This document shows positions 15,761-23,179 of a stretch of 35,633 nt of DNA, in pieces. Location: positions 1-35,633 of the forward strand of contig NZ_JAANMZ010000046.1 in NCBI RefSeq assembly GCF_011250555.1. The letters are read 5' to 3'. A program made the translations under genes and the position numbers. The stretch is from Bacillus sp. MM2020_4. GTDB taxonomy: Bacteria; Bacillota; Bacilli; Bacillales; Cytobacillaceae. The notes beneath the pieces are model-generated. The model worked only from the letters and a program-made list of their open reading frames with translations, searched no databases and had not been told where the DNA came from. Every line of letters begins with the position of its first letter. Within the stretch, counting starts at the first letter, position 1.

Positions 15761-16758
15761 GCATATTAGTGACAGGCGCAGCGGGGTTTATTGGGTTCCA
15801 TCTAGTAAATAGACTAGTAGCCAAGGGCTATCATGTGGTTGGTATCGATAATCTAAATGACTATTACGATGTCACTTTAAAAAGGGATCGGCTAAAAATG
15901 GTTGAAAACAACTCCCAGTTTGAACTTTTCCACATCGATGTGGCTGACCGTGATAAAATCTATCAGCTTTTTGCCGATAAAGCCATTACTACGGTTATTC
16001 ATTTGGCTGCTCAGGCGGGCGTTCGTTACAGCCTAACAGCACCCCATTCCTATGTTCATTCAAACCTTGTCGGGTTTATGGAGATCTTAGAGGCCTGCAA
16101 GCATCATAAGGTTCAGCACCTGATATATGCCTCGTCCAGTTCTGTTTACGGTGCAAATACAACGAGTCCATTTTCCACGAAGGACAGTGTCGACCACCCG
16201 TTAAGCCTATACGCTGCTACAAAAAAGGCAAATGAATTGATGGCACATACGTACAGCCATTTATATCATCTTCCAACGACAGGACTTCGTTTCTTCACGG
16301 TATATGGACCGTGGGGTCGGCCAGACATGGCCTATTACTCGTTTACTAGGGATATTATCGAAGGAAATACCATTAAGGTATTTAATAACGGGGATATGAG
16401 CCGGGACTTTACGTATATTGATGATATTGTGGAGGGAATCATCCGTTTACTTGACCATCCTCCAACATTAAACCCTAATTGGGACAGGGAAACCCCCGAT
16501 CCGGGCTCAAGCTTTGCTCCCTATCGGATTTATAATATCGGCAATCATCATCCCGTAAAGCTCTTAGACTTTATCCAACTATTGGAACGGTTAATTGGCA
16601 AAAAGGCAAAAATAGAATTAGCACCGATGCAACCCGGAGATGTGAAAGAAACTTATGCGGACATTACAAATTTACAAAACGATACTGGATACGCCCCAGC
16701 AACAAATATTGAAACAGGCTTAGCACATTTTGTGGATTGGTATAAAGGGTATCATTAA
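15757..16758 (+). CDS. NAD-dependent nucleotide-sugar epimerase (UDP-glucuronate 4-epimerase-like)
   Basis: The product has 333 residues and an extended SDR fold. The NAD-binding motif is 'GAAGFIGFHL', the catalytic Ser is in 'ASSSSVYG', and the Tyr-Lys pair is in 'YAATKKANE'. 'DNLNDYYDVTLKRDRL' and 'GLRFFTVYGPWGRPDMA' are typical of the UDP-glucuronate/UDP-GlcNAc-uronate 4-epimerase branch. It would supply UDP-galacturonate or a similar sugar to the glycosyltransferase two genes upstream. The ATG overlaps the preceding stop (ATGA). It is the last gene of the operon; no T-tailed terminator follows, only a palindromic repeat. Confidence 0.87.
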   Translation: MSILVTGAAGFIGFHLVNRLVAKGYHVVGIDNLNDYYDVTLKRDRLKMVENNSQFELFHIDVADRDKIYQLFADKAITTVIHLAAQAGVRYSLTAPHSYVHSNLVGFMEILEACKHHKVQHLIYASSSSVYGANTTSPFSTKDSVDHPLSLYAATKKANELMAHTYSHLYHLPTTGLRFFTVYGPWGRPDMAYYSFTRDIIEGNTIKVFNNGDMSRDFTYIDDIVEGIIRLLDHPPTLNPNWDRETPDPGSSFAPYRIYNIGNHHPVKLLDFIQLLERLIGKKAKIELAPMQPGDVKETYADITNLQNDTGYAPATNIETGLAHFVDWYKGYH

Positions 16759-16768
16759 GGAAAAACAC

Positions 16769-16819
16769 GGGGACGGTTCTCTTGCTTCATGTTAACAGAG
16801 GTAGCAAGAGAATCGTTCC
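16769..16819. repeat. Palindromic GGGACGGTTCT-type repeat (copy 2)
   Basis: GGGACGGTTCTCTTGCTTC (16770-16788) and its inverted partner ending at 16819 match at 16 of 19 positions around a short loop. It is related to the element at 13184-13245. It lies 10 bp after the epimerase stop, where its hairpin could end or protect the operon mRNA. Confidence 0.7.
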
Positions 16820-16892
16820 TTCTAAAGGATTACACCATTTCACCCATACATACATATAGTGCATTAATGAAAAGGCCTATGGAGGAGTATGG

Positions 16893-18305
16893 ATGATTAT
16901 ACATGTCGTTAGAAGCGGGGATACGCTCTGGCAAATAGCCAATCAACATGCCGTTACGGTGAATTCAATTGTAAAGACAAATGAGTTACAGAACCCCAAT
17001 CAGTTAGTGATTGGCCAGGCACTCGTCATTCCCAGACCTGGTACTACTCACACAGTTAAATACGGGGAAACATTATGGTCTATCGCACAAAAATATGGTG
17101 TGACGATTCAATCGATTATCCAGGCAAGCCAATTAACAAACCCAAATCTCTTATATCCGGGAACAACACTATTTATTCCACCGATTACCCATATTGTCCA
17201 ATCCGGAGAAGCCCTATGGCAAATTGCCAGCCGCTACGGTACCACGGTGCAGGCAATCATCGATGAAAATCAAATTGAAAACCCAAATGTTATTTATCCT
17301 GGATTGCATTTAGCTATCCCAAGGGTAAAGCCAACCATTGAAGTGAATGCTTATACGTATCAACCGAGTGATGCGGCGGTCCAAACCCTTAATGAATTAG
17401 GCCATTTGCTTACTTACTTTAGCCCATTTGCCTATCTGATCGCCGAAGATGGAACATTAAATCCAGTGAAGGATGAGGCCATGATTAAGGCTGCATTATC
17501 AAATCATGTTGTCCCCATGATGTCTGTTACCAACTTCACTTCCTCCCAAGCTGGATCAAATGTAGCTCATACTATTTTGGCAAGTCCAGAAATAAGAGAA
17601 AAAATCCTCTCGAGCATTGTCCAAGTAATGGATAGTAAAGGATACAAGGGATTAAACATTGACTTTGAGAATGTTTTACCGGCGGATCGCGAGTTATATA
17701 ATCAATTCATCCAGTTGGCAGTAAATCGCCTCCATCCCAAAGGATACTTTGTCTCAACCGCACTTGCACCAAAGGTTGGCGGTTCCCAAACAGGTCTTTT
17801 ATATGAAGCACATGATTATGAGGCACATGGGAGAATTGCCGACTTTGTCGTGCTAATGACATATGAATGGGGGTACCGCCTTGGTCCGCCACAAGCGATT
17901 TCTCCTATTAACCAAATGAAAAGAGTAGTGGAATATGCCCTAACGGTTATGCCGGCAGAAAAAATCCTTTTAGGTTTTCAAATTTATGCCCGAGATTGGC
18001 TAATCCCCCATGTGAAGGGCCAAGAAGCCGAGACATTTAGTCCACAAGAAGCCATCCGCCGTGCTGTAAAATATGGGGTAACGATCCAATATGACACAAC
18101 TGCGGAGTCCCCATTTTTCCGCTATGTAGATGAAAAAGGACAAGGTCACGAGGTTTGGTTTGAAGATGCAAGGAGCGCACAAGCGAAGTTCGATATGGTC
18201 AAAGACTATCAATTACGTGGTGTCAGTTACTGGGCATTGGGCTATCCTTTTCCTGAGAACTGGGCATTATTGAAGGACAATTTTGCGATTAAAAAACGGA
18301 TGTAA
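16893..18305 (+). CDS. LysM/GH18 glycosidase, SleL/YaaH-like spore cortex enzyme
   Basis: The product has 470 residues. Three LysM domains (about 2-47, 53-97, 99-143), each with 'SGDTLWQIA'-like starts, precede a GH18 catalytic domain. The active-site line is 'GLNIDFENV', with Asp257 and the acid Glu259. There is no signal peptide, as in B. subtilis YaaH and B. cereus SleL. Those are made in the mother cell and placed on the spore coat/cortex, where they cleave N-acetylglucosamine linkages of cortex fragments during germination. SleL and YaaH have two LysM domains; a third is unusual. GGAGG lies 12 bases before ATG. The gene is separated from the sugar operon by a repeat and ends at a strong terminator. 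Confidence 0.9.
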   Translation: MIIHVVRSGDTLWQIANQHAVTVNSIVKTNELQNPNQLVIGQALVIPRPGTTHTVKYGETLWSIAQKYGVTIQSIIQASQLTNPNLLYPGTTLFIPPITHIVQSGEALWQIASRYGTTVQAIIDENQIENPNVIYPGLHLAIPRVKPTIEVNAYTYQPSDAAVQTLNELGHLLTYFSPFAYLIAEDGTLNPVKDEAMIKAALSNHVVPMMSVTNFTSSQAGSNVAHTILASPEIREKILSSIVQVMDSKGYKGLNIDFENVLPADRELYNQFIQLAVNRLHPKGYFVSTALAPKVGGSQTGLLYEAHDYEAHGRIADFVVLMTYEWGYRLGPPQAISPINQMKRVVEYALTVMPAEKILLGFQIYARDWLIPHVKGQEAETFSPQEAIRRAVKYGVTIQYDTTAESPFFRYVDEKGQGHEVWFEDARSAQAKFDMVKDYQLRGVSYWALGYPFPENWALLKDNFAIKKRM

Positions 18306-18326
18306 AAATCAACAAAAATAAATAAA

Positions 18327-18370
18327 GCTGCCATATCCAATGATTAGCATTGGATATGGCAGCCTTTTTT
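18327..18370. terminator. Strong terminator between GH18 and multicopper oxidase genes
   Basis: A perfect 16-bp stem, 18327-18342 with 18348-18363, has a 5-base loop and is followed by CTTTTTT. It serves the plus-strand GH18 gene. The converging minus-strand gene ends at 18369 and A's on the left give it a T-rich tail as well. Confidence 0.92.
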
Positions 18371-19844
18371 AATGATGAGCATGTTGGTATTCAGTATCGC
18401 TTTTTGGCAACGTAGTTGGTACTTGTGATTCTGTACCTGGTTCTACTAGTAAGAATTGCCCCATCATACCATCATCCTCATGCCGTAATAAATGACAGTG
18501 ATACATGAGCGGATGATTTGGATCAGGATAATCCCCAAATTCCACAGCAATTCTGACCGTAGCACCATTCGGAATAAACACGGTATCCTTCCTTCCTCTT
18601 TCATACTCTGGAGGCTTCTTGCCGTTTACATCCAATACCCGGAATGCGGCATCATGAATATGAAAGTTATGTGACCAGCCAAAGTTATTGATTTCCCATA
18701 TTTCCTTTGTGCCCGCTGGAACAATCTCATCAATTCGATTCATATCCATCTTTTTATCATTGATTTCGGATTTCATCGTCAATTTAAATTGACGTACCTT
18801 CGCATCCTTAGGAGCCTTTATTGGCGGAATGCTGGAAAGCGGCTCAGGTATTGGCGCGGACTCTGTTAATTTTGCGGCAGCAACCATTTTTATCAAATCG
18901 AATTCGCCATTTTCAATTCCGCTGCCACTACTGTAACTGTGAAGAACAGTTTCCTCTCCTGGCTTAAAGTTAACCACTATCTCCGCACGTTCCCCAGGAC
19001 TTAACATAATTCGGTCTAATGTTACCGGCTTTTCCAGCAAGCCGGCATCATTTGCTACCACCTGAAACGAGCGGTTATCCGTAAAGCCAAAATGATAGGC
19101 TCTTGCATTTGAAGCATTAAGCAACCGAAAACGAACTTGACTTGCTGTGACTTTAACATATGGGTCATACGTTCCGTTTACAAGTATTTCATTGCCTAGT
19201 GTACCAAAGGTGGTATCATCCTTCTCTGAAAACTGACCATTACTAGTAAACAATTTATCTTGTACAATCAGCGGGATATCATCAACCCCATAAGTAGAAG
19301 GTAACTTTTTGGAATCTTCATCATCTATCAAAAACAAACCAGCAAGTCCACGGTATACATGTTGGGCTGTTTTACCATGTATATGTGGATGATACCACGT
19401 AGTTGCAGCCGGCTGGTCAATAGTCCAATTGGGCGACCATGTTTCTCCCGCTTCAATCATTTGATGCGGACCCCCATCCATCGCTGCTGGTAATTTCATT
19501 CCATGCCAGTGTAGGGTTGAGGCCACATCTAACTGATTCACTACATCAAATGAAACCTTGTCACCACGCGAAACTTTAACAGTTGAGCCAAGATAGGTGC
19601 CATTGATTCCCCATGTGTCAGCCTTTTTCCCCGGTAAGAATTCAGTTGTTCCCGATTGCATTGTTAAGGTAAAATGCTTTGTCCCATCAGCTCCAATAGT
19701 TGGTTCGAGAAGTTGTGGAATTTTTAGTGGATGATCAAAGTGCAACTTCCCAACATTTGTGACTGGTTTTTCATCCCGGCAGCCGGCTAGTCCCACAACT
19801 ACTACTAGTAACAGTAAGCCAAAAATATATTTGTACGTTTTCAA
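18369..19844 (-). CDS. Multicopper oxidase lipoprotein (laccase-like)
   Basis: The product has 491 residues. The lipobox 'LAGC' (Cys at about 22) follows an N-terminal hydrophobic segment, so the enzyme is tethered outside the membrane. All four copper-binding motifs are present: 'LHWHGM', 'WYHPHIHG', 'HNFHIHDAAF' and 'YHCHLLRHEDDGMMGQF'. It therefore has type 1 and trinuclear copper sites, with Met as probable axial ligand. Such enzymes oxidise Cu(I), Mn(II), phenols or other donors with oxygen. The start is TTG at 19844, with AAGGGA about 13 bases upstream. It is divergent from a cupredoxin lipoprotein gene that may donate or accept electrons (inference). A GCATCA/TGATGC inverted pair at 19887-19907 upstream may be an operator. 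Confidence 0.9.
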   Translation of the reverse strand: MKTYKYIFGLLLLVVVVGLAGCRDEKPVTNVGKLHFDHPLKIPQLLEPTIGADGTKHFTLTMQSGTTEFLPGKKADTWGINGTYLGSTVKVSRGDKVSFDVVNQLDVASTLHWHGMKLPAAMDGGPHQMIEAGETWSPNWTIDQPAATTWYHPHIHGKTAQHVYRGLAGLFLIDDEDSKKLPSTYGVDDIPLIVQDKLFTSNGQFSEKDDTTFGTLGNEILVNGTYDPYVKVTASQVRFRLLNASNARAYHFGFTDNRSFQVVANDAGLLEKPVTLDRIMLSPGERAEIVVNFKPGEETVLHSYSSGSGIENGEFDLIKMVAAAKLTESAPIPEPLSSIPPIKAPKDAKVRQFKLTMKSEINDKKMDMNRIDEIVPAGTKEIWEINNFGWSHNFHIHDAAFRVLDVNGKKPPEYERGRKDTVFIPNGATVRIAVEFGDYPDPNHPLMYHCHLLRHEDDGMMGQFLLVEPGTESQVPTTLPKSDTEYQHAHH

Positions 19845-20001
19845 TTTAGCTCATTCTTCCCTTCTATTTCCGCAAAAATTCGTATCGCATCATAGAATCA
19901 TTGATGCCCTACCTTCCTTTAAAACCCTTTGTTATCCATATTCCCATTCTTAATGGTATCACAATCAGTCAACCATGGATTTACTAAAATATTTCTAAAA
20001 A

Positions 20002-20017
20002 CTTGACCTACATCAAG
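20002..20017. promoter_or_regulatory. CTTGA-N6-TCAAG palindrome, CRP/FNR-like site
   Basis: CTTGACCTACATCAAG resembles the FNR/DNR-type box TTGAT-N4-ATCAA at 9 of 10 positions. It lies in the 280-bp divergent region between the multicopper oxidase and cupredoxin genes, 26 bp before the leader ORF. It overlaps a possible -35 TTGACC, with TAATAA downstream. Whether it is an operator, a -35 or chance cannot be settled here. No other gene is seen in 19845-20043. Confidence 0.4.
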
Positions 20018-20043
20018 GAAATGTAATAAATGGGGGACTTAAA

Positions 20044-20124
20044 ATGAAAGTGGCAAACAATGAGAAGCCTATATCAAAGCCCATCATCAGTTTCGTCATA
20101 TTCAGAAAAAGGGAGATAAAATAG
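20044..20124 (+). CDS. 26-residue upstream ORF before the cupredoxin gene
   Basis: An ATG preceded by GGGGG at seven bases opens a 26-codon frame that begins MKVANNEKPISKP and ends RKREIK. Its TAG (20122-20124) lies one base before the cupredoxin ATG, and its last codons contain that gene's ribosome site (AGGGAGA). The layout fits translational coupling or a leader peptide. No domain is recognisable; the frame could be incidental. Confidence 0.45.
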   Translation: MKVANNEKPISKPIISFVIFRKREIK

Positions 20125-20125
20125 T

Positions 20126-20527
20126 ATGAAGAAGATTCTTAGTTTACTATTAGTTACGGCTGCCTTAACTTTAGGCCTGGCTGCATGCGGAGGGGCAGAT
20201 GAAGAAACCGCTGCCAAGCAAGACAAAACCACTGAAACAACTACAGCTGCAACAGGAGGAGACTTCACCATCACTGCGAAGAACTGGGAGTTTTCTTCAG
20301 ATAAAGAGTTAGTTATTAAAAAGGGTGAAAAAGTTAAAATCAATTTAGTGAACAAAGAAGGCGTTCATTCCATTACTAACGATGAATTAGGAATTAACCT
20401 TACTGCAGACAAACCCGCTGAATTTACCGCAGACAAAACAGGGGAATATGAATTAAAATGTTCTACTGTTTGTGGTGCTACTGAAGACCATGAAGGAATG
20501 AAAATTTCGCTTAAAGTTATAGACTAA
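20126..20527 (+). CDS. CuA-like cupredoxin lipoprotein
   Basis: The product has 133 residues. The lipobox 'LAAC' gives acylated Cys21, followed by a Thr/Glu-rich linker to about residue 45 and a cupredoxin beta-barrel. Putative copper ligands are His81 ('GVHSI'), Cys112 and Cys116 ('CSTVC'), His122 and Met125 ('DHEGM'). The set matches the binuclear CuA site of cytochrome oxidase subunit II. There the second Cys is followed by His after three residues; here five lie between. It should be an extracytoplasmic electron carrier or copper-binding protein. A strong ribosome site overlaps the end of an upstream mini-ORF. The gene is divergent from a multicopper oxidase and ends at its own terminator. 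Confidence 0.85.
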   Translation: MKKILSLLLVTAALTLGLAACGGADEETAAKQDKTTETTTAATGGDFTITAKNWEFSSDKELVIKKGEKVKINLVNKEGVHSITNDELGINLTADKPAEFTADKTGEYELKCSTVCGATEDHEGMKISLKVID

Positions 20528-20543
20528 GTCTACGAAACAGGAT

Positions 20544-20576
20544 AAAGGACAAAGGGCATGCCCTTTGTCCTTTTTT
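20544..20576 (+). terminator. Terminator after the cupredoxin gene
   Basis: A perfect palindrome, 20544-20558 with 20559-20573, is centred on GCATGC and followed by a T run. It starts 17 bp after the stop codon. Confidence 0.9.
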
Positions 20577-20617
20577 ATTTCCAATTAAAGCCATAAAAGT
20601 AAGGAAATTTAATTATT

Positions 20618-20647
20618 CTGCCAGTTTCCAATAAGATGGTATATAAT
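20618..20647 (+). promoter_or_regulatory. Probable promoter of the chemoreceptor gene
   Basis: A consensus -10 TATAAT lies at 20642-20647. The -35 is weak (CTGCCA at 20618-20623, spacing 18). The expected start near 20654 leaves a leader of about 40 bases to the ATG at 20695 and only about 11 to the ATG at 20665, which supports the later start. Confidence 0.5.
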
Positions 20648-20694
20648 AGAAGTAGATTTTAATTATGGAGAGCATCATCACGGGGGCGAATGTA

Positions 20695-22059
20695 ATGTTA
20701 AACTATGACAATAATAATGAAGTGCTTCAAGAAGATGAATATTCACAAAATCTAGTGAAACAATTAGAAAGAATATATGAGATACATGTAAATGATGGCA
20801 TTTCACAGGAAAAGGCCTATTTAGATGGAAATAATGAACTTGAAGTCATTATTAACAAGATCCTTGAATTAAAGACAAGCCAAGTACGTGAAATGTTTCT
20901 ATTAAATAGTGAATTAATCGAGTTTGTTACCCAAATGGATTATGTAAAAGAGATGGTAGACCATATTTCGCTCCAAAAAATATCTGTAGATGAAGTGGCT
21001 GCCAGCAGCGAGGAAATGAGCCGGGCAATTGAAAACATTTCTTATCATGCCCAAACGTCCTTACTCACAACAAAGAGTGCCATTCATACTTCAAAGGTTT
21101 CACTTGAGACCCTAACTGAATCCTTTCAATATATTAATCAATCATTTGAAGAAATCAATAAAGTAAAAGATAAGATGAAGAAAGTAGTAGAGGATACGAA
21201 AGAGATTGATAATGTAGTCAATATTATTAATGATGTAGCTAAAAAGACAAATCTGCTTGGTTTAAACGCAAGTATTGAAGCAGCAAGATCAGGGGAAGCA
21301 GGCAAAGGATTTGCTGTTGTGGCCAGTGAGATTAAGAAGCTAGCCGATAATACAAAACTATCTGCTAATTATATAAAGGATATGGTAAAAAGCCTTAGAA
21401 ATGAAATAGGGACCTCAGAAAAAGAAATGACGGAGGCGGTGAATGTCTTTTCACAAGGTAAAGTGCATATGAATCAAGCCATTACTTCAATGGACAAAAT
21501 GGGCAATTCCTTAGAAGGAATTGGCACGGTCATTGAAAGTATTACAACCAATGTCGAGGAACAATCTGCTGCAACACTAGATGTTTCAGAAAAGCTAACT
21601 GAAATTAATAACCAGACGCAACTTCTCAATGAATCCTGTTTGAAAACAGGACAAGGCATTTATACGATTAGTGAGATGGCAGAAAACATCAGAAATACAG
21701 CGCTTCCTTATTTTAAGGATTTTAAAGGGTTTCAAATGTTAATACCTGTAGCCGCTGAACATTTATTATGGAAGTGGAAAGCCTATAATGCTGTTTGTGG
21801 ATTTGTCGAGCTTGATGAACAAAGTATACCGGAATATACAACTTGTACCCTAGGCCGGCATATAGCTGCAACAAAAGATGGAAATCCGAATGATGAACTG
21901 GTAAATTTATTGGAACCGCATAAAAGAGTTCATGAAGTTTCAAAGGAAATTATTCATGAAGTAAATAGTGGAAATAGACATAGAATCAATCATTTATTAG
22001 AAGAATTAAATGCTGCTACAGGGACGTTGGTTACCGAGTTGAAAAAAATATCCTCTTAA
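20695..22059 (+). CDS. Soluble methyl-accepting chemotaxis protein with C-terminal CZB domain
   Basis: The product has 454 residues with no membrane span. A helical N-terminal part precedes the coiled-coil MCP signalling domain, whose hairpin tip is 'LLGLNASIEAARSGEAGKGF'. This tip binds CheW/CheA. The C-terminal ~100 residues match a chemoreceptor zinc-binding (CZB) domain. It has His356 in 'AEHLLWKWKAYNAV', the 'CTLGRHI' motif and His residues in 'LLEPHKRVHE'. CZB proteins bind zinc and can sense zinc or hypochlorous acid through the zinc-Cys core. The start at 20695 has GGGGG eight bases upstream. An ATG at 20665 lacks a site. It is monocistronic. Confidence 0.88.
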   Translation: MLNYDNNNEVLQEDEYSQNLVKQLERIYEIHVNDGISQEKAYLDGNNELEVIINKILELKTSQVREMFLLNSELIEFVTQMDYVKEMVDHISLQKISVDEVAASSEEMSRAIENISYHAQTSLLTTKSAIHTSKVSLETLTESFQYINQSFEEINKVKDKMKKVVEDTKEIDNVVNIINDVAKKTNLLGLNASIEAARSGEAGKGFAVVASEIKKLADNTKLSANYIKDMVKSLRNEIGTSEKEMTEAVNVFSQGKVHMNQAITSMDKMGNSLEGIGTVIESITTNVEEQSAATLDVSEKLTEINNQTQLLNESCLKTGQGIYTISEMAENIRNTALPYFKDFKGFQMLIPVAAEHLLWKWKAYNAVCGFVELDEQSIPEYTTCTLGRHIAATKDGNPNDELVNLLEPHKRVHEVSKEIIHEVNSGNRHRINHLLEELNAATGTLVTELKKISS

Positions 22060-22071
22060 GCTTTTTATTCG

Positions 22072-22109
22072 AAGCATTCGATGCACTATAGCTACGAGTG
22101 CTTTTTTTC
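22072..22109 (+). terminator. Terminator after the chemoreceptor gene
   Basis: AAGCATTCG (22072-22080) pairs with CGAGTGCTT (22095-22103), with one G-T wobble, and a seven-T run follows. It begins 13 bp after the stop. Confidence 0.8.
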
Positions 22110-22126
22110 TGACTCAAACAAACAGG

Positions 22127-22183
22127 GCTTGTCACCACCAGAATCGTGTCGATGATTTCGACTAAATGCTGGTGGCGACAGGC
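22127..22183. repeat. Long-armed palindromic repeat, GACAGGCAC family (copy 3)
   Basis: The arms at 22127-22141 and 22169-22183 match at 13 of 15 positions. An inner palindrome GTCGA/TCGAC (22148-22162) lies between. The right arm carries GACAGGCAC (22177-22185). It sits between the converging chemoreceptor and nadA genes, 36 bp from the nadA stop, and could act as a hairpin terminator for nadBCA, though it lacks a T run. Confidence 0.6.
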
Positions 22184-22218
22184 ACTTTTCAAATCCCAGT
22201 TTCCGTTAATAAACAAAC

Positions 22219-23178
22219 TTAACCAACGGAGACCATCCGCTCAATAGCAAGCTTTGCTCGCTCGGCTGTATCGGCAGAAACTGTAATGACATGCTTGTTT
22301 TCTTTTAGGGCCTCTAAAACTTTTTCAAGTGTAATCATTTTCATAAAAGGACAGACAGCCTCCGGATTGGCGGCAACAAAGCGCTTTTCTGGATTTTGTT
22401 TTTCCATCTGATGGATAATTCCTACCTCTGTTGCAACAATGAATTCCTCCGCGTGCGAATCTTTAGAGTGTTTTAGCATGTTACCTGTTGATAAAATATG
22501 TGTCTTTTCAGCTGGCAGTACCCCTTCAGACATTAAGTACATGCTTGAAGTGGAGCAGCCACATTCGGGATGGACAAGCAGTTCGGCCTCTGGATGCTGT
22601 GTCAGTACATCCTCTACCTGATGTGTTGCAATCCCTGCGTGAACATGACATTCCCCCAGCCAAATATGCATGTTCTCACGGCCAGTTTCATTCTTCACGA
22701 AAGAACCAAGGAACATATCCGGTAAGAAAAGGATTTCTTTGTCCTCTGGAATCGACCGGACAATCTCCACTGCGTTGGAGGAGGTACAGCAATAATCGCT
22801 TTCCGCCTTCACCTCAGCGGTTGTATTCACATAAGCAACGACAACCGCTCCAGGATGATCAGCTTTCCATTCGCGGAGCTGATCTACTGTGATTGAATCA
22901 GCTAAAGAGCAGCCTGCCTCGAGGTCTGGGAGCAGCACGGTTTTCTCCGGATTCAAAATGGCAGCTGTTTCTGCCATAAAGTGAACACCACAGAACACGA
23001 TTACGTCTGCAGATGTGGTCACCGCAGCACGTGCAAGCGCAAGGGAATCACCCAATACGTCTGCAATATCCTGAATCTCTGGAAGTTGATAATTGTGCGC
23101 GAGCAGAATAGCATTGCGCTTTTTCTTCCATTCTTGAATTTCCTCCACTAAGCTGCTTTTCATCTCAGTAACTGGCAT
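22219..23178 (-). CDS. nadA: Quinolinate synthase A
   Basis: The product has 319 residues. NadA is a [4Fe-4S] enzyme that condenses iminoaspartate with dihydroxyacetone phosphate to quinolinate. Visible motifs are 'ILAHNYQLPEIQDIADVLGD', 'GVHFMAETAAIL' and 'YVNTTAEVKAESDYCCTSSN'. Also visible are 'HPECGCSTSSM', 'STGNMLKH' and 'ANPEAVCPFMKM'; the Cys residues in the last few supply the cluster ligands. The start at 23178 follows the nadC stop by one base, and GGGGAGG sits at the end of nadC. A longer frame from 23220 overlaps nadC and has no advantage. It is third in the nadB-nadC-nadA operon. Confidence 0.95.
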   Translation of the reverse strand: MPVTEMKSSLVEEIQEWKKKRNAILLAHNYQLPEIQDIADVLGDSLALARAAVTTSADVIVFCGVHFMAETAAILNPEKTVLLPDLEAGCSLADSITVDQLREWKADHPGAVVVAYVNTTAEVKAESDYCCTSSNAVEIVRSIPEDKEILFLPDMFLGSFVKNETGRENMHIWLGECHVHAGIATHQVEDVLTQHPEAELLVHPECGCSTSSMYLMSEGVLPAEKTHILSTGNMLKHSKDSHAEEFIVATEVGIIHQMEKQNPEKRFVAANPEAVCPFMKMITLEKVLEALKENKHVITVSADTAERAKLAIERMVSVG

Positions 23179-23179
23179 T

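Noticed and set aside
15764..15774. GTGACAGGCGC as another copy of the GACAGGCAC repeat
   Set aside because: It lies in the conserved epimerase start codons ('LVTGAAG') and differs in the core.
15459..15824. Minus-strand 121-codon frame over the kinase tail and epimerase start
   Set aside because: It lies opposite two well-supported genes and has no domain or ribosome site. The low-complexity basic tail explains the open frame.
22488..22892. Plus-strand 134-codon frame inside nadA
   Set aside because: It is a shadow of the conserved nadA gene with no recognisable product.
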